A DNA stretch of 58,645 nt from Clostridiales bacterium UBA6114 (GCA_002423435.1 DIWE01000014.1:31034-89678); one strand, 5' to 3'. Counted from the first letter of the stretch, positions 31,226 through 40,296 are shown. A program made the numbers and translations. Notes: generated by a model not told the origin, from the sequence alone.

Positions 31226-32953
31226 ATGTTAAGGACGCATCACTGCAATGAACTGAGGCCCGAGCACATCGGAATAAAGGCAACCCTTGCCGGCTGGGTC
31301 GACACGATCCGGGATCACGGCAGCGTGAAGTTTTTGGATTTGCGCGACCAGCACGGCGTGACCCAGATCGTGTTTCACGACGATTCCATGCTCGAGGGCA
31401 TTGGCCGCGAGACCGTTATCTCGGCGACCGGGACCGTCCGCGAAAGGGATGTGGAAACCGTCAATCCGAAGCTCGACACCGGCATGGTCGAGATGCACGC
31501 CGACAGCCTCACGGTTTTGGGGCCGTGCAGAAACGCATTGCCGTTTGAGATCCGGGAATCTGTTTCGACGCGTGAGGATGTCCGGCTGAAATACCGCTTT
31601 CTGGACCTGCGAAACCCTGCCATCCATAAAAATATTGTGCTGCGCTCGAAGGTGATCAATTTTCTGAGGCAGCGCATGGAGGAGCTCGGATTTCTGGAGA
31701 TCCAGACGCCGATCCTGACGGCGTCCTCGCCGGAAGGCGCGCGGGATTACCTTGTTCCGAGCCGAAAGCACAAGGGCAAGTTCTACGCGCTGCCGCAGGC
31801 GCCGCAGCAGTTTAAGCAGATGCTGATGGTCTCCGGCTTCGACAAGTATTATCAGATCGCGCCCTGTTTTCGGGATGAGGACGCCAGAGGCGACCGTTCC
31901 CCGGGCGAGTTTTACCAGCTCGATTTCGAGATGGCTTTTGCCGAGCAGGAGGATGTGCTGAAGATCGCCGAAACCGTTTTGCACGACACGTTTGCAGGGT
32001 TCTCGGATAAGCGCGTATCGCCCGCGCCGTTTAAACGCGTCACCTACAAGGACGCGGTGATGAAATACGGCAACGATAAGCCCGATCTGCGAAACCCGCT
32101 GATGATCCGCGACCTGACCGATTTTTTTGCCGGAGTCGAATTCGCGGCATTTAAGAACAAACCGGTCCGCGGTATTGTGGCCGACTGTTCGGGCCGCTCG
32201 CGGAGCTTTTTTGAAAGCTCCCTGAAATATGCTACCAGCATCGGCATGAAAGGGCTCGGCTACATCACGCTTACCGAGGGCGATTTCAAGGGGCCGATAG
32301 AAAAATTCCTGACGCCGGACCAGAAAAAGCAGCTGATCGGCGACTGTGAGCTTAAGGAAGGGCAGACGCTGTTCTTTATATGCGACAGGCCGGATTTAGT
32401 CAATCGGCTCGCCGGGCAGATCAGGGAGTGGCTCGGCGAAACCCTCGGGCTTATCGACAAGGACGCCTTCGAGTTCTGCTTTATCGTCGATTTCCCGATG
32501 TACGAGCGCAATCCCGAGACCAAAAAAATCGAATTTACCCATAACCCGTTCTCGATGCCGCAGGGAGGCCTGGCCGCCCTCGAGACAAAGAATCCGCTCG
32601 AGATTCTGGCGCATCAGTACGATGTCGTCTGCAACGGCGTCGAGCTTTCGTCGGGCGCTGTGCGAAACCACTCGCCTGAGATCATGAAAAAGGCGTTTGA
32701 GATTGCCGGCTATTCCGAGGAGGAGCTGTCGCTGCGCTTTGGCGCGCTGTACACGGCGTTTCAGTACGGGGCGCCTCCCCACGCCGGAATGGCGCCCGGC
32801 GTCGACCGCATCATCATGCTTTTGGCCGGCGAGGAGACGATCCGCGACGTCATCGCGTTCCCGTTAAACGGAAACGCGCAGGACCTCCTGATGGGCGCGC
32901 CGTGCGAGGTCACGGAGCATCAGCTTCGCGAGGCGAATATCAAAATCCGCTGA
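31226..32953 (+). CDS. aspS: Aspartyl-tRNA synthetase
   Basis: A 575-residue class II tRNA synthetase charging tRNA-Asp. The N-terminal OB fold binds the anticodon (LAGWVDTIRDHGSVKFLDLR). The catalytic domain has motif 2 in APCFRDEDARGDRSPGEFYQ, the conserved SPEGARDYLVPSR, and motif 3 in GMAPGVDRIIMLLAG at the C-terminus. The bacterial GAD insertion lies between (about residues 290-410). ATG at 31226 follows TTGGAGGGTAAATA. Regulated by the T-box upstream. Whether it also charges tRNA-Asn cannot be told with certainty by eye. Confidence 0.97.
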   Translation: MLRTHHCNELRPEHIGIKATLAGWVDTIRDHGSVKFLDLRDQHGVTQIVFHDDSMLEGIGRETVISATGTVRERDVETVNPKLDTGMVEMHADSLTVLGPCRNALPFEIRESVSTREDVRLKYRFLDLRNPAIHKNIVLRSKVINFLRQRMEELGFLEIQTPILTASSPEGARDYLVPSRKHKGKFYALPQAPQQFKQMLMVSGFDKYYQIAPCFRDEDARGDRSPGEFYQLDFEMAFAEQEDVLKIAETVLHDTFAGFSDKRVSPAPFKRVTYKDAVMKYGNDKPDLRNPLMIRDLTDFFAGVEFAAFKNKPVRGIVADCSGRSRSFFESSLKYATSIGMKGLGYITLTEGDFKGPIEKFLTPDQKKQLIGDCELKEGQTLFFICDRPDLVNRLAGQIREWLGETLGLIDKDAFEFCFIVDFPMYERNPETKKIEFTHNPFSMPQGGLAALETKNPLEILAHQYDVVCNGVELSSGAVRNHSPEIMKKAFEIAGYSEEELSLRFGALYTAFQYGAPPHAGMAPGVDRIIMLLAGEETIRDVIAFPLNGNAQDLLMGAPCEVTEHQLREANIKIR

Positions 32954-33037
32954 TCCTTTTTTTTGACGGAAAGGCCCGCCGCCGGCGGGAGACGGGGAGC
33001 GTGAGGGCGGCATATGGCAAAAAGCAAGAAAGAAAAT

Positions 33038-33331
33038 GGGCAGGGCTTAAGGCTAGGAGGGTCGAACCGAACCCGCCTCCGCCCTGATAAATTCGCGCTT
33101 TGCTTTGTTGTTGTCCTAGGCATACGTCGGTATGCCGTCGTCCTCCGCCGCGCCAAGCACGAATTTCCCTATGGCGGAGGTCGCAGAGTTTTTTTCCGTC
33201 GGCTGTGTTCCATGCAAGGCAGACGACGCAGCTTTACTCGCGTAAAGCAAGGAGGATAACGCAGCATGGGGCGCAGCCGACGGAAAAAAACCGGATTGGG
33301 TTCGACTCCCCTAGCCTTAAGGCGCCTGCCC
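33038..33331. repeat. 294-bp element with long terminal inverted repeats
   Basis: Left arm 33038-33074 (GGGCAGGGCTTAAGGCTAGG, then AGGGTCGAACC and AACCC) and right arm 33298-33331 (GGGTTCGACTCCCCTAGCC, then TTAAGGCGCCTGCCC) are inverted copies with few differences. Inside are TTTTTTTCCGTCGGCTG / CAGCCGACGGAAAAAAA (17-bp perfect pairing, about 33188-33290), GGCATAC/GTATGCC, CCTCCGCC/GGCGGAGG and GCTTTAC/GTAAAGC. No gene is contained, but the start codon and ribosome site of the next gene are. It resembles a MITE-type element; an invertible segment is a less likely reading since no recombinase is near. Confidence 0.7.
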
Positions 33332-33865
33332 AATCTGATCACGGGGGCGCGGCTCGTTTTGACGCCCGTGCTGGCGTTTGTCCCTGCGCCGGGCGCGGTG
33401 TTTTACGCCGTCTATCTGCTCTGCGGGCTTTCGGACATGCTCGACGGCTGGCTTGCCCGAAAAACGGGAGGGGAGAGCAGGCTCGGCGCCTATCTCGACT
33501 CGGCGGCGGACTTTGCGCTGATAGCCGTATTATTATGGAAGCTCTTTCCCGTGATTTCGCCGTCCAAGGCGGTCGTTATCTGGGTTTTGGCCATCGCCGC
33601 CGTGCGGCTTATGGCGGCGTTTGTTGCATATCTGCGCCACGGCGTGTTCAGCTTTCTCCACACATCCTTAAATAAGCTCACGGGCCTTTTGCTGTTTTTC
33701 TATCCGCTGTCGCTGGGTCTTATCCGCTCCGCGACAGTGATCTATTTCCTCTGCGCGCTTGCGACCGTCTCCGCCGCCGAGGAGCTCATGATAGACCTAA
33801 AGTCGGAGGAATGGGATCCAAACCGGAAAAGCATAATTTCGGGGAGGCGAAAGCGTGCATTATAA
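33266..33865 (+). CDS. CDP-alcohol phosphatidyltransferase
   Basis: A 199-residue membrane enzyme that joins a CDP-activated lipid to an alcohol in phospholipid synthesis. The family motif D-G-x2-A-R-x8-G-x3-D-x3-D appears as DMLDGWLARKTGGESRLGAY then LDSAAD. About five further hydrophobic segments follow. Homologues begin near RRLPNLITGARLVLTP (residue 19), so the first about 20 residues (MGRSRRKKTGLGSTPLAL) come from the inverted-repeat element upstream. ATG at 33266 has AAGGAGGATAACGCAGC before it, also from that element. The substrate alcohol is not clear. The next gene overlaps by 11 bases. Confidence 0.88.
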   Translation: MGRSRRKKTGLGSTPLALRRLPNLITGARLVLTPVLAFVPAPGAVFYAVYLLCGLSDMLDGWLARKTGGESRLGAYLDSAADFALIAVLLWKLFPVISPSKAVVIWVLAIAAVRLMAAFVAYLRHGVFSFLHTSLNKLTGLLLFFYPLSLGLIRSATVIYFLCALATVSAAEELMIDLKSEEWDPNRKSIISGRRKRAL

Positions 33866-34724
33866 GGACGTCAAGGGCATCCTCTCGCCGAAAAACGGCA
33901 TGAACCTCTACCGCGGCTGCACCCACGGCTGCATCTACTGCGACTCCCGAAGCCGCTGCTACGGCATGGAGCACGATTTTGAGGACGTCGAAATCAAGCG
34001 CAACGCGCCGGAGCTTCTGGAGCGGGCGCTTTATCGCAAACGCGCCCGCTGCATGATCGCGACCGGCTCCATGTGCGACCCGTACCTGCCCTGTGAGACA
34101 CACGAGCGCCTCACAAGGCGGTGTCTGGAAATCGTCGACCGCTGCGGCTTCGGCTTCTCGGTCATCACCAAATCAGACCTCATCCTCCGCGACCTCGACC
34201 TCTTAAAGAGCATCAACGAAAAGAGCAAATGCGTCGTGCAGATGACGCTGACCACCTTCGACGAGGAACTGTGCCGCGTGCTGGAGCCGGGCGTCGCCAC
34301 GACAAAGCGGCGCTTCGAAGTGCTCAAAATCATGCGGGACGAAGGCATTCCGACGGTGGTCTGGCTGTCGCCCGTCCTGCCGTTTATCAACGATACCGAG
34401 GAAAACCTCCGCGGCATCTTAAGATACTGCGCCGAGGCGCGGGTTTTGGGCGTGATGTGCTTCGGCTTCGGCGTGACGCTTCGCGAGGGCGACCGGGAAT
34501 ACTTCTATGAAAAGCTCGACGAGCACTTCCCCGGCATGAAGGAGCGGTATATACGCGCCTTTGGCGGAAGCTACGAGTGCCAAAGCCCAAATCATCCCGC
34601 GCTGATGAAAATACTGCGCGGCGAGTGCCGCGCGCGCGGCATCCTGTGCTCGCCGGATGAGGTATTCGCATACCTAAATGAGTTTGACGACAGACGCTCC
34701 GGCGAACAGCTTCAGCTTTTTTAA
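33855..34724 (+). CDS. SPL-type radical SAM protein
   Basis: A 289-residue radical S-adenosylmethionine protein. The cluster motif is CTHGCIYCDSR (CxxxCxxC) at about residue 22, preceded by NLYRGC, as in the spore photoproduct lyase-like family annotated as SPL family radical SAM protein. True SplB proteins have an extra conserved Cys near the C-terminus; ILCSPDEVFAYL near residue 265 may or may not be equivalent. Start is GTG at 33855 with GGGGAGGCG upstream; it overlaps the phosphatidyltransferase gene. The exact reaction is not known. Confidence 0.85.
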   Translation: MHYKDVKGILSPKNGMNLYRGCTHGCIYCDSRSRCYGMEHDFEDVEIKRNAPELLERALYRKRARCMIATGSMCDPYLPCETHERLTRRCLEIVDRCGFGFSVITKSDLILRDLDLLKSINEKSKCVVQMTLTTFDEELCRVLEPGVATTKRRFEVLKIMRDEGIPTVVWLSPVLPFINDTEENLRGILRYCAEARVLGVMCFGFGVTLREGDREYFYEKLDEHFPGMKERYIRAFGGSYECQSPNHPALMKILRGECRARGILCSPDEVFAYLNEFDDRRSGEQLQLF

Positions 34725-34768
34725 ATGGCGGCGCGCCGGTTTCAGTGAGATATAAAAACTTCCGAAAG

Positions 34769-34931
34769 CCATTGAAAACTTTAGTTTTCAATGGTTTTCG
34801 CGGTTTAAACCGCGAAAACAAACCGCTCTTGGTACGCTGATTTATATTGACATTATTGTCAATCGGTGTTAATTTATAATTAACACAATAAATTTTCACT
34901 TAATTCCTCTGCAGGGAATTGAAAATTTATT
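34769..34931. repeat. Cluster of five palindromes upstream of the D-amino-acid operon
   Basis: In order: CCATTGAAAACT/AGTTTTCAATGG (34769-34794), a perfect 24-base palindrome with half TTTTCGCGGTTT (34795-34818), ATTGACA/TGTCAAT (34846-34863), GTGTTAAT/ATTAACAC (34866-34886) and AATAAATTTTC/GAAAATTTATT with inner AATTCC/GGAATT (34887-34931). The first may end the radical SAM gene transcript. The third and fourth cover a possible promoter (TTGACA at 34847-34852) and could be operators. Confidence 0.6.
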
Positions 34932-35009
34932 TTCATGCTTGACCTCGGCGGGAAACGGGCCATGGCCGGATTTTGCCGAACGATTACGTGCGGAAAGGAT
35001 ATGAGAAGA

Positions 35010-36602
35010 ATGCTCGATGTGTTGATCAAAAACGCCAGAATTATCGACGGTTCCGGTGCTCCCGCCTATGAAGGGAATATTGGAATCCGGGACGACAAGA
35101 TTGTGACGGCAGAGGGCGACGAGAACGCGAAGGAAGTGATCGACGCCGCCGGCCGTTACGTTTGCCCCGGCTTCATCGACTCCCATTCACACGGCGACTT
35201 GATTCTGGGTACCCGGAGCGCCCATTTGTTCAAGACCAATCAGGGCGTCACAACGGAAGTGACGGGCCAATGCGGCCTGTCGATCGCTCCGGTAAATCCC
35301 GCTTATCTGGAACTGGTGCAGCATTTGTTGAGCCTTGGCACGAGCTCTTTCCCCGAGGACATGGCAAACTGGAATTCCTTTGAGCGCTATCTGGAGTACG
35401 CCGACCGGCAGCCCAAAACCGCCAATGCCATGATGTATGTCGGGCACAGCACCCTGCGGATCGCCGTTATGGGCTTTGCCAACCGCGTCGCCACCGATGA
35501 GGAACTGGAAAAAATGAAATCCATTCTGCGAAACGCCATGGAGCACGGCGCCGCGGGCTTTTCCACCGGCCTCATTTACACCCCCAGCTGCTACGCGGAC
35601 ACCCGCGAAATTGTGGAGCTCGCCAAGGTGATCAAACCCTTCGGCGGCATCTACGCCTCTCATATGCGAAACGAATCCTATGACGTCGTAAACTCCGTTC
35701 GGGAGACCATCGACGTCGGGCGCAAGGCGGGCGTGCATGTCTGCATCTCCCACCATAAAACGCTGGGCAAACCCAATTGGGGGCTCCAGAAGGAGACTCT
35801 GCGCCTGATCCACGAGGCCCGGGAAGAGGGCATCCAGGTGGTTTGCGACCAATACCCCTACACCTGCAACATGACCCACTTAAACGCCTGCATCCCGCCG
35901 TGGTATTTCGATCAGGGTTTTGACGCCATGACCGAAAGGCTCAAGGACAAGGCGTTTCGCGATAAGCTGCGCGGGGAAATGGAGGACCCGGGTACAAAGT
36001 ACGACAACTATTACTTAAACGCCGGCGGTTGGGGCGGCGTGCTGGTGTCCAGCGCTCCCGCGACGCCCGAGGCGGAAGGCCTGTTTATCAGCGAATACGC
36101 CGAAAAGACGGGCAAGGACCCCTGGGACGCGTTTTTCGACCTGATGGTCTTAAACAGGTGCGAGAGCGGCGGCGTTTACAGCAGTATGTGCGAGGAGGAC
36201 GTGTGCGAGATCGCGATGGACCCCTACTGCATCGTCGGCAGCGACGGCCTGACCCGTTCCTGGTCGGAAAAGGGGCATCCCAGGGCCTGCGGCACGTTCC
36301 CGCACGCAATCACCCATTTCGTAAAGGAAAAGGGCATTATCTCCCTGGAAAAAATGATCAGCAAGATGACCGGCTCGACCGCGGACTTTCTGATGATTAA
36401 AAACAAGGGGTATATCCGCGACGGATACGACGCCGACCTGGTTGTTTTTGATTATGACCGGCTGCAGGATACCGCAACCTACAAAAACCCCAATTCTCTT
36501 ACGGAAGGGATCGATTATGTTTTCGTAAACGGCAAGCTCGTATATAAGGACGGGGAACTGACCGGCGTCTGCTCCGGCAGAATGATCCGCCATAATACCT
36601 GA
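35010..36602 (+). CDS. N-acyl-D-amino-acid deacylase
   Basis: A 530-residue amidohydrolase of the D-aminoacylase type. LDVLIKNARIIDGSGAPAYE is the N-terminal beta domain, PGFIDSHSHGDL holds the HxH metal motif, TGQCGLSIAP the conserved Cys ligand, and HMRNESYD and ISHHKTLG later metal His residues; SDGLTRS contributes the catalytic Asp. It releases D-amino acids from N-acyl derivatives (or carbamoyl relatives). ATG at 35010 fits homologue starts; ATG at 35001 is closer to GAAAGGAT. The next genes are a GntP permease and D-serine ammonia-lyase, which makes a D-amino-acid pathway coherent. Confidence 0.9.
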   Translation: MLDVLIKNARIIDGSGAPAYEGNIGIRDDKIVTAEGDENAKEVIDAAGRYVCPGFIDSHSHGDLILGTRSAHLFKTNQGVTTEVTGQCGLSIAPVNPAYLELVQHLLSLGTSSFPEDMANWNSFERYLEYADRQPKTANAMMYVGHSTLRIAVMGFANRVATDEELEKMKSILRNAMEHGAAGFSTGLIYTPSCYADTREIVELAKVIKPFGGIYASHMRNESYDVVNSVRETIDVGRKAGVHVCISHHKTLGKPNWGLQKETLRLIHEAREEGIQVVCDQYPYTCNMTHLNACIPPWYFDQGFDAMTERLKDKAFRDKLRGEMEDPGTKYDNYYLNAGGWGGVLVSSAPATPEAEGLFISEYAEKTGKDPWDAFFDLMVLNRCESGGVYSSMCEEDVCEIAMDPYCIVGSDGLTRSWSEKGHPRACGTFPHAITHFVKEKGIISLEKMISKMTGSTADFLMIKNKGYIRDGYDADLVVFDYDRLQDTATYKNPNSLTEGIDYVFVNGKLVYKDGELTGVCSGRMIRHNT

Positions 36603-36640
36603 TCAAAAACAACCAAATATTTTTAGCGGAGGAAATATGT

Positions 36641-38014
36641 ATGAATATTCTATTGGCGTTTGCGGTGACAATGACCTTTTTACTTATTTCCCTGATCAGA
36701 TTCAAGCTGAGCGCCGGTCTTGCGCTGTTCGGCTCTGCTATTTTAATGGCATTTCTCGGCGGCGTCCCCATGGTTGACATGCTCGGCTATCTGACCTCCG
36801 GCTTCGGCGGCATGATGACCAGCATCGGTCTGATCATCATCTTCGGCGGCATATTCGGCCTGATGCTCGGCGACGCCGGCGGCATGGAGGAGCTGGCGAA
36901 GGGCCTTTTGCGCAAGGTGGGCCGAAAGAACGATCTTTTGGCGATGAACCTGGCCGGCTTTATCGTGTCAATCCCCGTCTATTTCGGCTCCGCCTACATT
37001 ATGATGGCCCCGCTGATCTCCTCGCTGCAAAAGCTGACAAAGAAGAAAACCACCGGGTATGTGGCCGCCCTGTTCACGGGACTTCTGCTGACCCACTGCA
37101 TCGTCGCACCAACCCCCGGCCCGACGGCCGTCGCGGGGCAGCTCGGCGTCAACCTCGGCTGGTTCATCCTGTACGGCATCATCGTCTCGCTGCCCGCCAG
37201 CCTGCTGTGCGGCTGGCAGTACGGCAATTTCTTAAACGGCAGGATGTCCGCCGAGGAAAAAGCCGCCTTCAAGGCCGATGCCAAGGCGCTCGTGGAAAAC
37301 GACGAGCTGTTGAAGCCCGACCCTGAAAAGCCGTCCGCCGGCATGATCTTCCTTCTGATCCTGTTCCCGATTCTCCTGATTATCTTAGGCTCGGTCACCG
37401 GCGTTATCCTGCCCAAGGAGAGCTTCGGATATCAGTTTTTCAGCTTTGTCGGAAACAACAATATCGCCCTTTTTATCGCGCTGGTCGTCACCGCCGTTAT
37501 CCTGCGCAAATATCTGGTCAAAAACACCGGGACCTCGGTCATGCAATATGTCGATAAGGTCTCCGACAAGATGGGGAACATTCTGATGGTGATCGGCTGC
37601 GGCGGCTGCTTCGGCACGGTTCTTCAGAAATGCGGCCTCGGCGACGCCCTGGTAACGCTGATGTCCGGATGGAATATGCCCATTCTGCTGCTCGCGTTCC
37701 TGCTGGCGATGATCATCCGCGCCGCCGTGGGCTCGGCCACCGTCGCCATGCTGACCACCGTGTCCATCATCGGCGCCTCCGCCGTGGAGATGGGGTATTC
37801 CCCCGTCATCGTGGGTCTTGCGATCTGCGCCGGCACCGTAGGCCTGACGCTCCCGACCGACGCCGCCTTCTGGCTGCCCGCGCGTTTTGATAACCTGAGC
37901 ACGAACGACGCTTTTGTGGCGACTACTTACAGCACCACTATGGCAAGCGTGGTTGCGTTTTTGACGTTGCTCGTACTGAACATGTTTGTCGGCGTGCTGC
38001 CCGGCATGTATTGA
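36641..38014 (+). CDS. GntP-family permease
   Basis: A 457-residue transporter with about 12 membrane helices from the GntP family, whose members import gluconate and related hydroxy acids and, in DsdX, D-serine. Recognisable parts are GFGGMMTSIGLIIIFGGIFG near residue 50, LLLTHCIVAPTPGPTAVAGQ near 148 and a second half with RAAVGSATVAMLTTVSI. ATG at 36641 follows GCGGAGGAAATATGT. Placed between a D-aminoacylase and a D-serine ammonia-lyase, it most likely imports D-serine or an N-acyl D-amino acid. Confidence 0.9.
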   Translation: MNILLAFAVTMTFLLISLIRFKLSAGLALFGSAILMAFLGGVPMVDMLGYLTSGFGGMMTSIGLIIIFGGIFGLMLGDAGGMEELAKGLLRKVGRKNDLLAMNLAGFIVSIPVYFGSAYIMMAPLISSLQKLTKKKTTGYVAALFTGLLLTHCIVAPTPGPTAVAGQLGVNLGWFILYGIIVSLPASLLCGWQYGNFLNGRMSAEEKAAFKADAKALVENDELLKPDPEKPSAGMIFLLILFPILLIILGSVTGVILPKESFGYQFFSFVGNNNIALFIALVVTAVILRKYLVKNTGTSVMQYVDKVSDKMGNILMVIGCGGCFGTVLQKCGLGDALVTLMSGWNMPILLLAFLLAMIIRAAVGSATVAMLTTVSIIGASAVEMGYSPVIVGLAICAGTVGLTLPTDAAFWLPARFDNLSTNDAFVATTYSTTMASVVAFLTLLVLNMFVGVLPGMY

Positions 38015-38088
38015 CCGGAAAAACGCCGGGCATACCGGCGCGGGCCGATTGTACGGCAAACAAGCATAAAATATTAAGGATAGAGTTT

Positions 38089-39432
38089 ATGGTATTGGAT
38101 AAAACGATAGAACAGTGGCTTGCAGAATATCCGGTGATCCGCCGTCTGCAGGCGCTTGAGGAACTACTTTGGCTGAACCCGAATAAAACGGCCTGCGCGC
38201 AGGCTACGGGCAACAGTCCTATCGGAATGGAAGACATTCAGGATGCCGCGGAGCGTCTTAAGCGTTTTGCGGGCTATTTATGCGCGGCGTTTCCGGAGAC
38301 AAAGGAAACCGGCGGTATTCTGGAGTCCCCCTTAGTGGAAATAAGCGGCATGCAAAAGCGGCTCAGCGAGGAAAATAACCTGCCCGTACAGGGCAAATGG
38401 CTGCTCAAATGCGACAGCCGGCTGCCGATTTCCGGCTCGATCAAGGCGCGCGGCGGCATTTACGAGGTGCTCAAATGCGCCGAGGAGATCGCGATGCGCG
38501 AGGGCGGCCTGCAATGGAGCGATGATTACGGCGTGCTTTCCGGGGAGCGGTTTCGAAAGCTCTTTTCCCGCTATTCCATGGCGGTAGGCTCCACCGGCAA
38601 TCTGGGCCTTTCCATCGGCATTACCGCGGCGAAGCTCGGCTTCCACACCAGGGTTCATATGTCCGCCGACGCGCGGCAGTGGAAAAAAGAGATGCTGCGG
38701 AGCAAAGGCGTCACCGTCATCGAGTATCGGCAGGACTACAGCAAAGCGGTGGAGGAAGGTCGCCGCCAGGCAGCGGAGGATCCGTTTTGCCACTTTGTCG
38801 ACGATGAAAACTCCCGGACGCTGTTTCTCGGCTATGCCGTCGCCGCGCTGCGCCTTAAAACGCAGCTCGAGGATAAAAAGATCGCGGTCGACAGGGAGCA
38901 TCCGCTGTTTGTCTATTTGCCCTGCGGCGTGGGGGGCGGCCCCGGAGGCGTCGCGTTCGGCATCAAATTGATGTTTGGCGACGCCGTCCACTGTTTCTTT
39001 GCCGAACCCACCCACTCCCCGTGCATGCTGCTCGGCATGTCCACCGGGTATCACAACCGGATATGCGTGCAGGATTTTGGGATTGACAACCGGACGATCG
39101 CCGACGGCCTGGCCGTGGGACGCTCCTCCAGCTTCGTGGGGGGGATCATCGAGCCGTTTCTGAGCGGCATATACACCATAACGGATGAACGCATGTGCCG
39201 CATGCTGGCGCAGCTCGCCGACGCCGAGGGGATTTATCTCGAGCCGAGCGCGCTCGCCGGCATGCCGGGCCCCGTACTGATGGCCTCGCCCGGCGCGGAA
39301 GAATATTTACAGCGCGAAAAGCTTATTCCCTGTATGCAAAACGCGACGCACATCATATGGGCAACCGGCGGAAGTATGGTGCCCGCCGGGGAGATGGAGC
39401 GGTATTATCAGGCGGGGAAAGCGCTGTTATAA
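38089..39432 (+). CDS. dsdA: D-serine ammonia-lyase
   Basis: A 447-residue PLP enzyme converting D-serine to pyruvate and ammonia. The PLP lysine sits in LPISGSIKARGGIYEVL, the phosphate-binding loop is GVGGGPGGVAFGIKL, and VGSTGNLGLSIGI is the asparagine loop. Length and motifs match DsdA and not the metal-dependent eukaryotic type. ATG at 38089 has AAGGATAGAGTTT upstream. It follows the permease by 74 bases and ends the operon with a strong terminator. Confidence 0.95.
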   Translation: MVLDKTIEQWLAEYPVIRRLQALEELLWLNPNKTACAQATGNSPIGMEDIQDAAERLKRFAGYLCAAFPETKETGGILESPLVEISGMQKRLSEENNLPVQGKWLLKCDSRLPISGSIKARGGIYEVLKCAEEIAMREGGLQWSDDYGVLSGERFRKLFSRYSMAVGSTGNLGLSIGITAAKLGFHTRVHMSADARQWKKEMLRSKGVTVIEYRQDYSKAVEEGRRQAAEDPFCHFVDDENSRTLFLGYAVAALRLKTQLEDKKIAVDREHPLFVYLPCGVGGGPGGVAFGIKLMFGDAVHCFFAEPTHSPCMLLGMSTGYHNRICVQDFGIDNRTIADGLAVGRSSSFVGGIIEPFLSGIYTITDERMCRMLAQLADAEGIYLEPSALAGMPGPVLMASPGAEEYLQREKLIPCMQNATHIIWATGGSMVPAGEMERYYQAGKALL

Positions 39433-39440
39433 CAGGCATT

Positions 39441-39478
39441 AAAAAGCGGCGGTGGTTTTTTGCCACTGCCGCTTTTTT
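39441..39478 (+). terminator. Terminator after dsdA
   Basis: AAAAAGCGGCGGTGG / CCACTGCCGCTTTTTT stem with T run, 9 bases after the dsdA stop. Confidence 0.9.
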
Positions 39479-39511
39479 GTAAACCGCTCCTTCCGTAAAG
39501 CCGGAAATGGA

Positions 39512-39540
39512 TTGGCAGCCGATGATTTCTATGGTATACT
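39512..39540 (+). promoter_or_regulatory. Promoter of the XRE-cupin gene
   Basis: TTGGCA (39512-39517) and TATACT (39535-39540) with 17 bases between, 27 bases before the start codon. Confidence 0.75.
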
Positions 39541-39567
39541 GAGTCTAAACTTTATTTGGAGGACTCT

Positions 39568-40125
39568 ATGGACGAACTGAATCTCGGTAAAAAACTGCAG
39601 ATGTTTCGGACTGCGCGCGGCATGAGTATCCGGGAGCTTGCAGCCGCCACCGGGATCACTCCCTCTATGCTGAGCCAGATCGAGCATGAGCAGGTAAACC
39701 CCTCCATCAATTCGCTTAGAATCATCGCCAAGGAGCTGGGGATACCGCTGTACCGTTTTTTCCAGGAGGACGCGCTGAAAGAACCCGTTGTGCGAAGTAA
39801 CCGCCGTAAAACGATCGGCCGCGTGGAGCAGGCGGACGACGTGTTCTTCGAGCTTTTAACGCCGAATACCACGGGGAATATTGAATTTTGCATGATGACG
39901 ATCCCGCCGATGCAGGATTCCTTTGCCAACAGCCACTGCCATGTGGGGGAGGAAGTCGCCTATATGATGGAGGGCGATTCGGTCGATCTGATAATCGAAG
40001 ACACGGTATATACCCTGCAAAAAGGCGACAGCGTGCGCATCGAGCCCTTTTCGAACCACGTGTGGAAAAACCACACCTCCAAGACGGTCAAGGTGATCTT
40101 TGCGATTAATCCGCCGAGCTTCTAA
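39568..40125 (+). CDS. XRE-cupin regulator
   Basis: A 185-residue regulator with an XRE DNA-binding domain (residues 6-62: RTARGMSIRELAAATGITPS, SMLSQIEHEQVNPSINSL) and a C-terminal cupin (NSHCHVGEEVAYMMEGDSVD, then SVRIEPFSNHVWKN) that binds a metal or small ligand. Members often control amino-acid or polyamine use. ATG at 39568 has TTGGAGGACTCT upstream. It is likely the regulator of the D-amino-acid operon just before it, although it has its own promoter. Confidence 0.88.
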   Translation: MDELNLGKKLQMFRTARGMSIRELAAATGITPSMLSQIEHEQVNPSINSLRIIAKELGIPLYRFFQEDALKEPVVRSNRRKTIGRVEQADDVFFELLTPNTTGNIEFCMMTIPPMQDSFANSHCHVGEEVAYMMEGDSVDLIIEDTVYTLQKGDSVRIEPFSNHVWKNHTSKTVKVIFAINPPSF

Positions 40126-40150
40126 TCATACAGGCAGCTGACAATAAAAG

Positions 40151-40184
40151 GGCTGTATACTCCCGCAGAAGGGAGTATACAGCC
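40151..40184 (+). terminator. Terminator after the XRE-cupin gene
   Basis: GGCTGTATACTCCC / GGGAGTATACAGCC, a perfect 14-bp stem with a 6-base loop, 25 bases after the stop. The following T-rich tract is weak. Confidence 0.7.
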
Positions 40185-40190
40185 TGTTCT

Positions 40191-40296
40191 GTTGTCGGGG
40201 ATTCCAAAGGGGCTTGTCCCTTGGCACACGGCTTTGCGGAGCAATTTGTGTATAGACACACGCAAAATTTTATCAACGCCAAAGAGAGCCTTGACT
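40191..40296 (+). repeat. Cassette repeat A, copy 1
   Basis: About 105 bases starting GTTGTCGGGGATTCCAAAGG and ending at TTGACTTTT; nearly identical to 40618-40722 (copy 2). It includes the phrase GTGTATAGACACACGC, itself a short palindrome. In this copy the TTGACT box is followed by a shortened segment with no -10. Confidence 0.8.

Noticed and set aside
33298..33312. GGGTTCGACTCCC resembling a tRNA T arm
   Set aside because: No acceptor stem, anticodon arm or D arm can be folded around it on either strand; it is part of the inverted-repeat element.
37385..38059. A His/Gln/Gly-rich minus-strand frame opposite the GntP permease
   Set aside because: The plus strand is a clear 12-helix transporter; the frame is a shadow without start signals.
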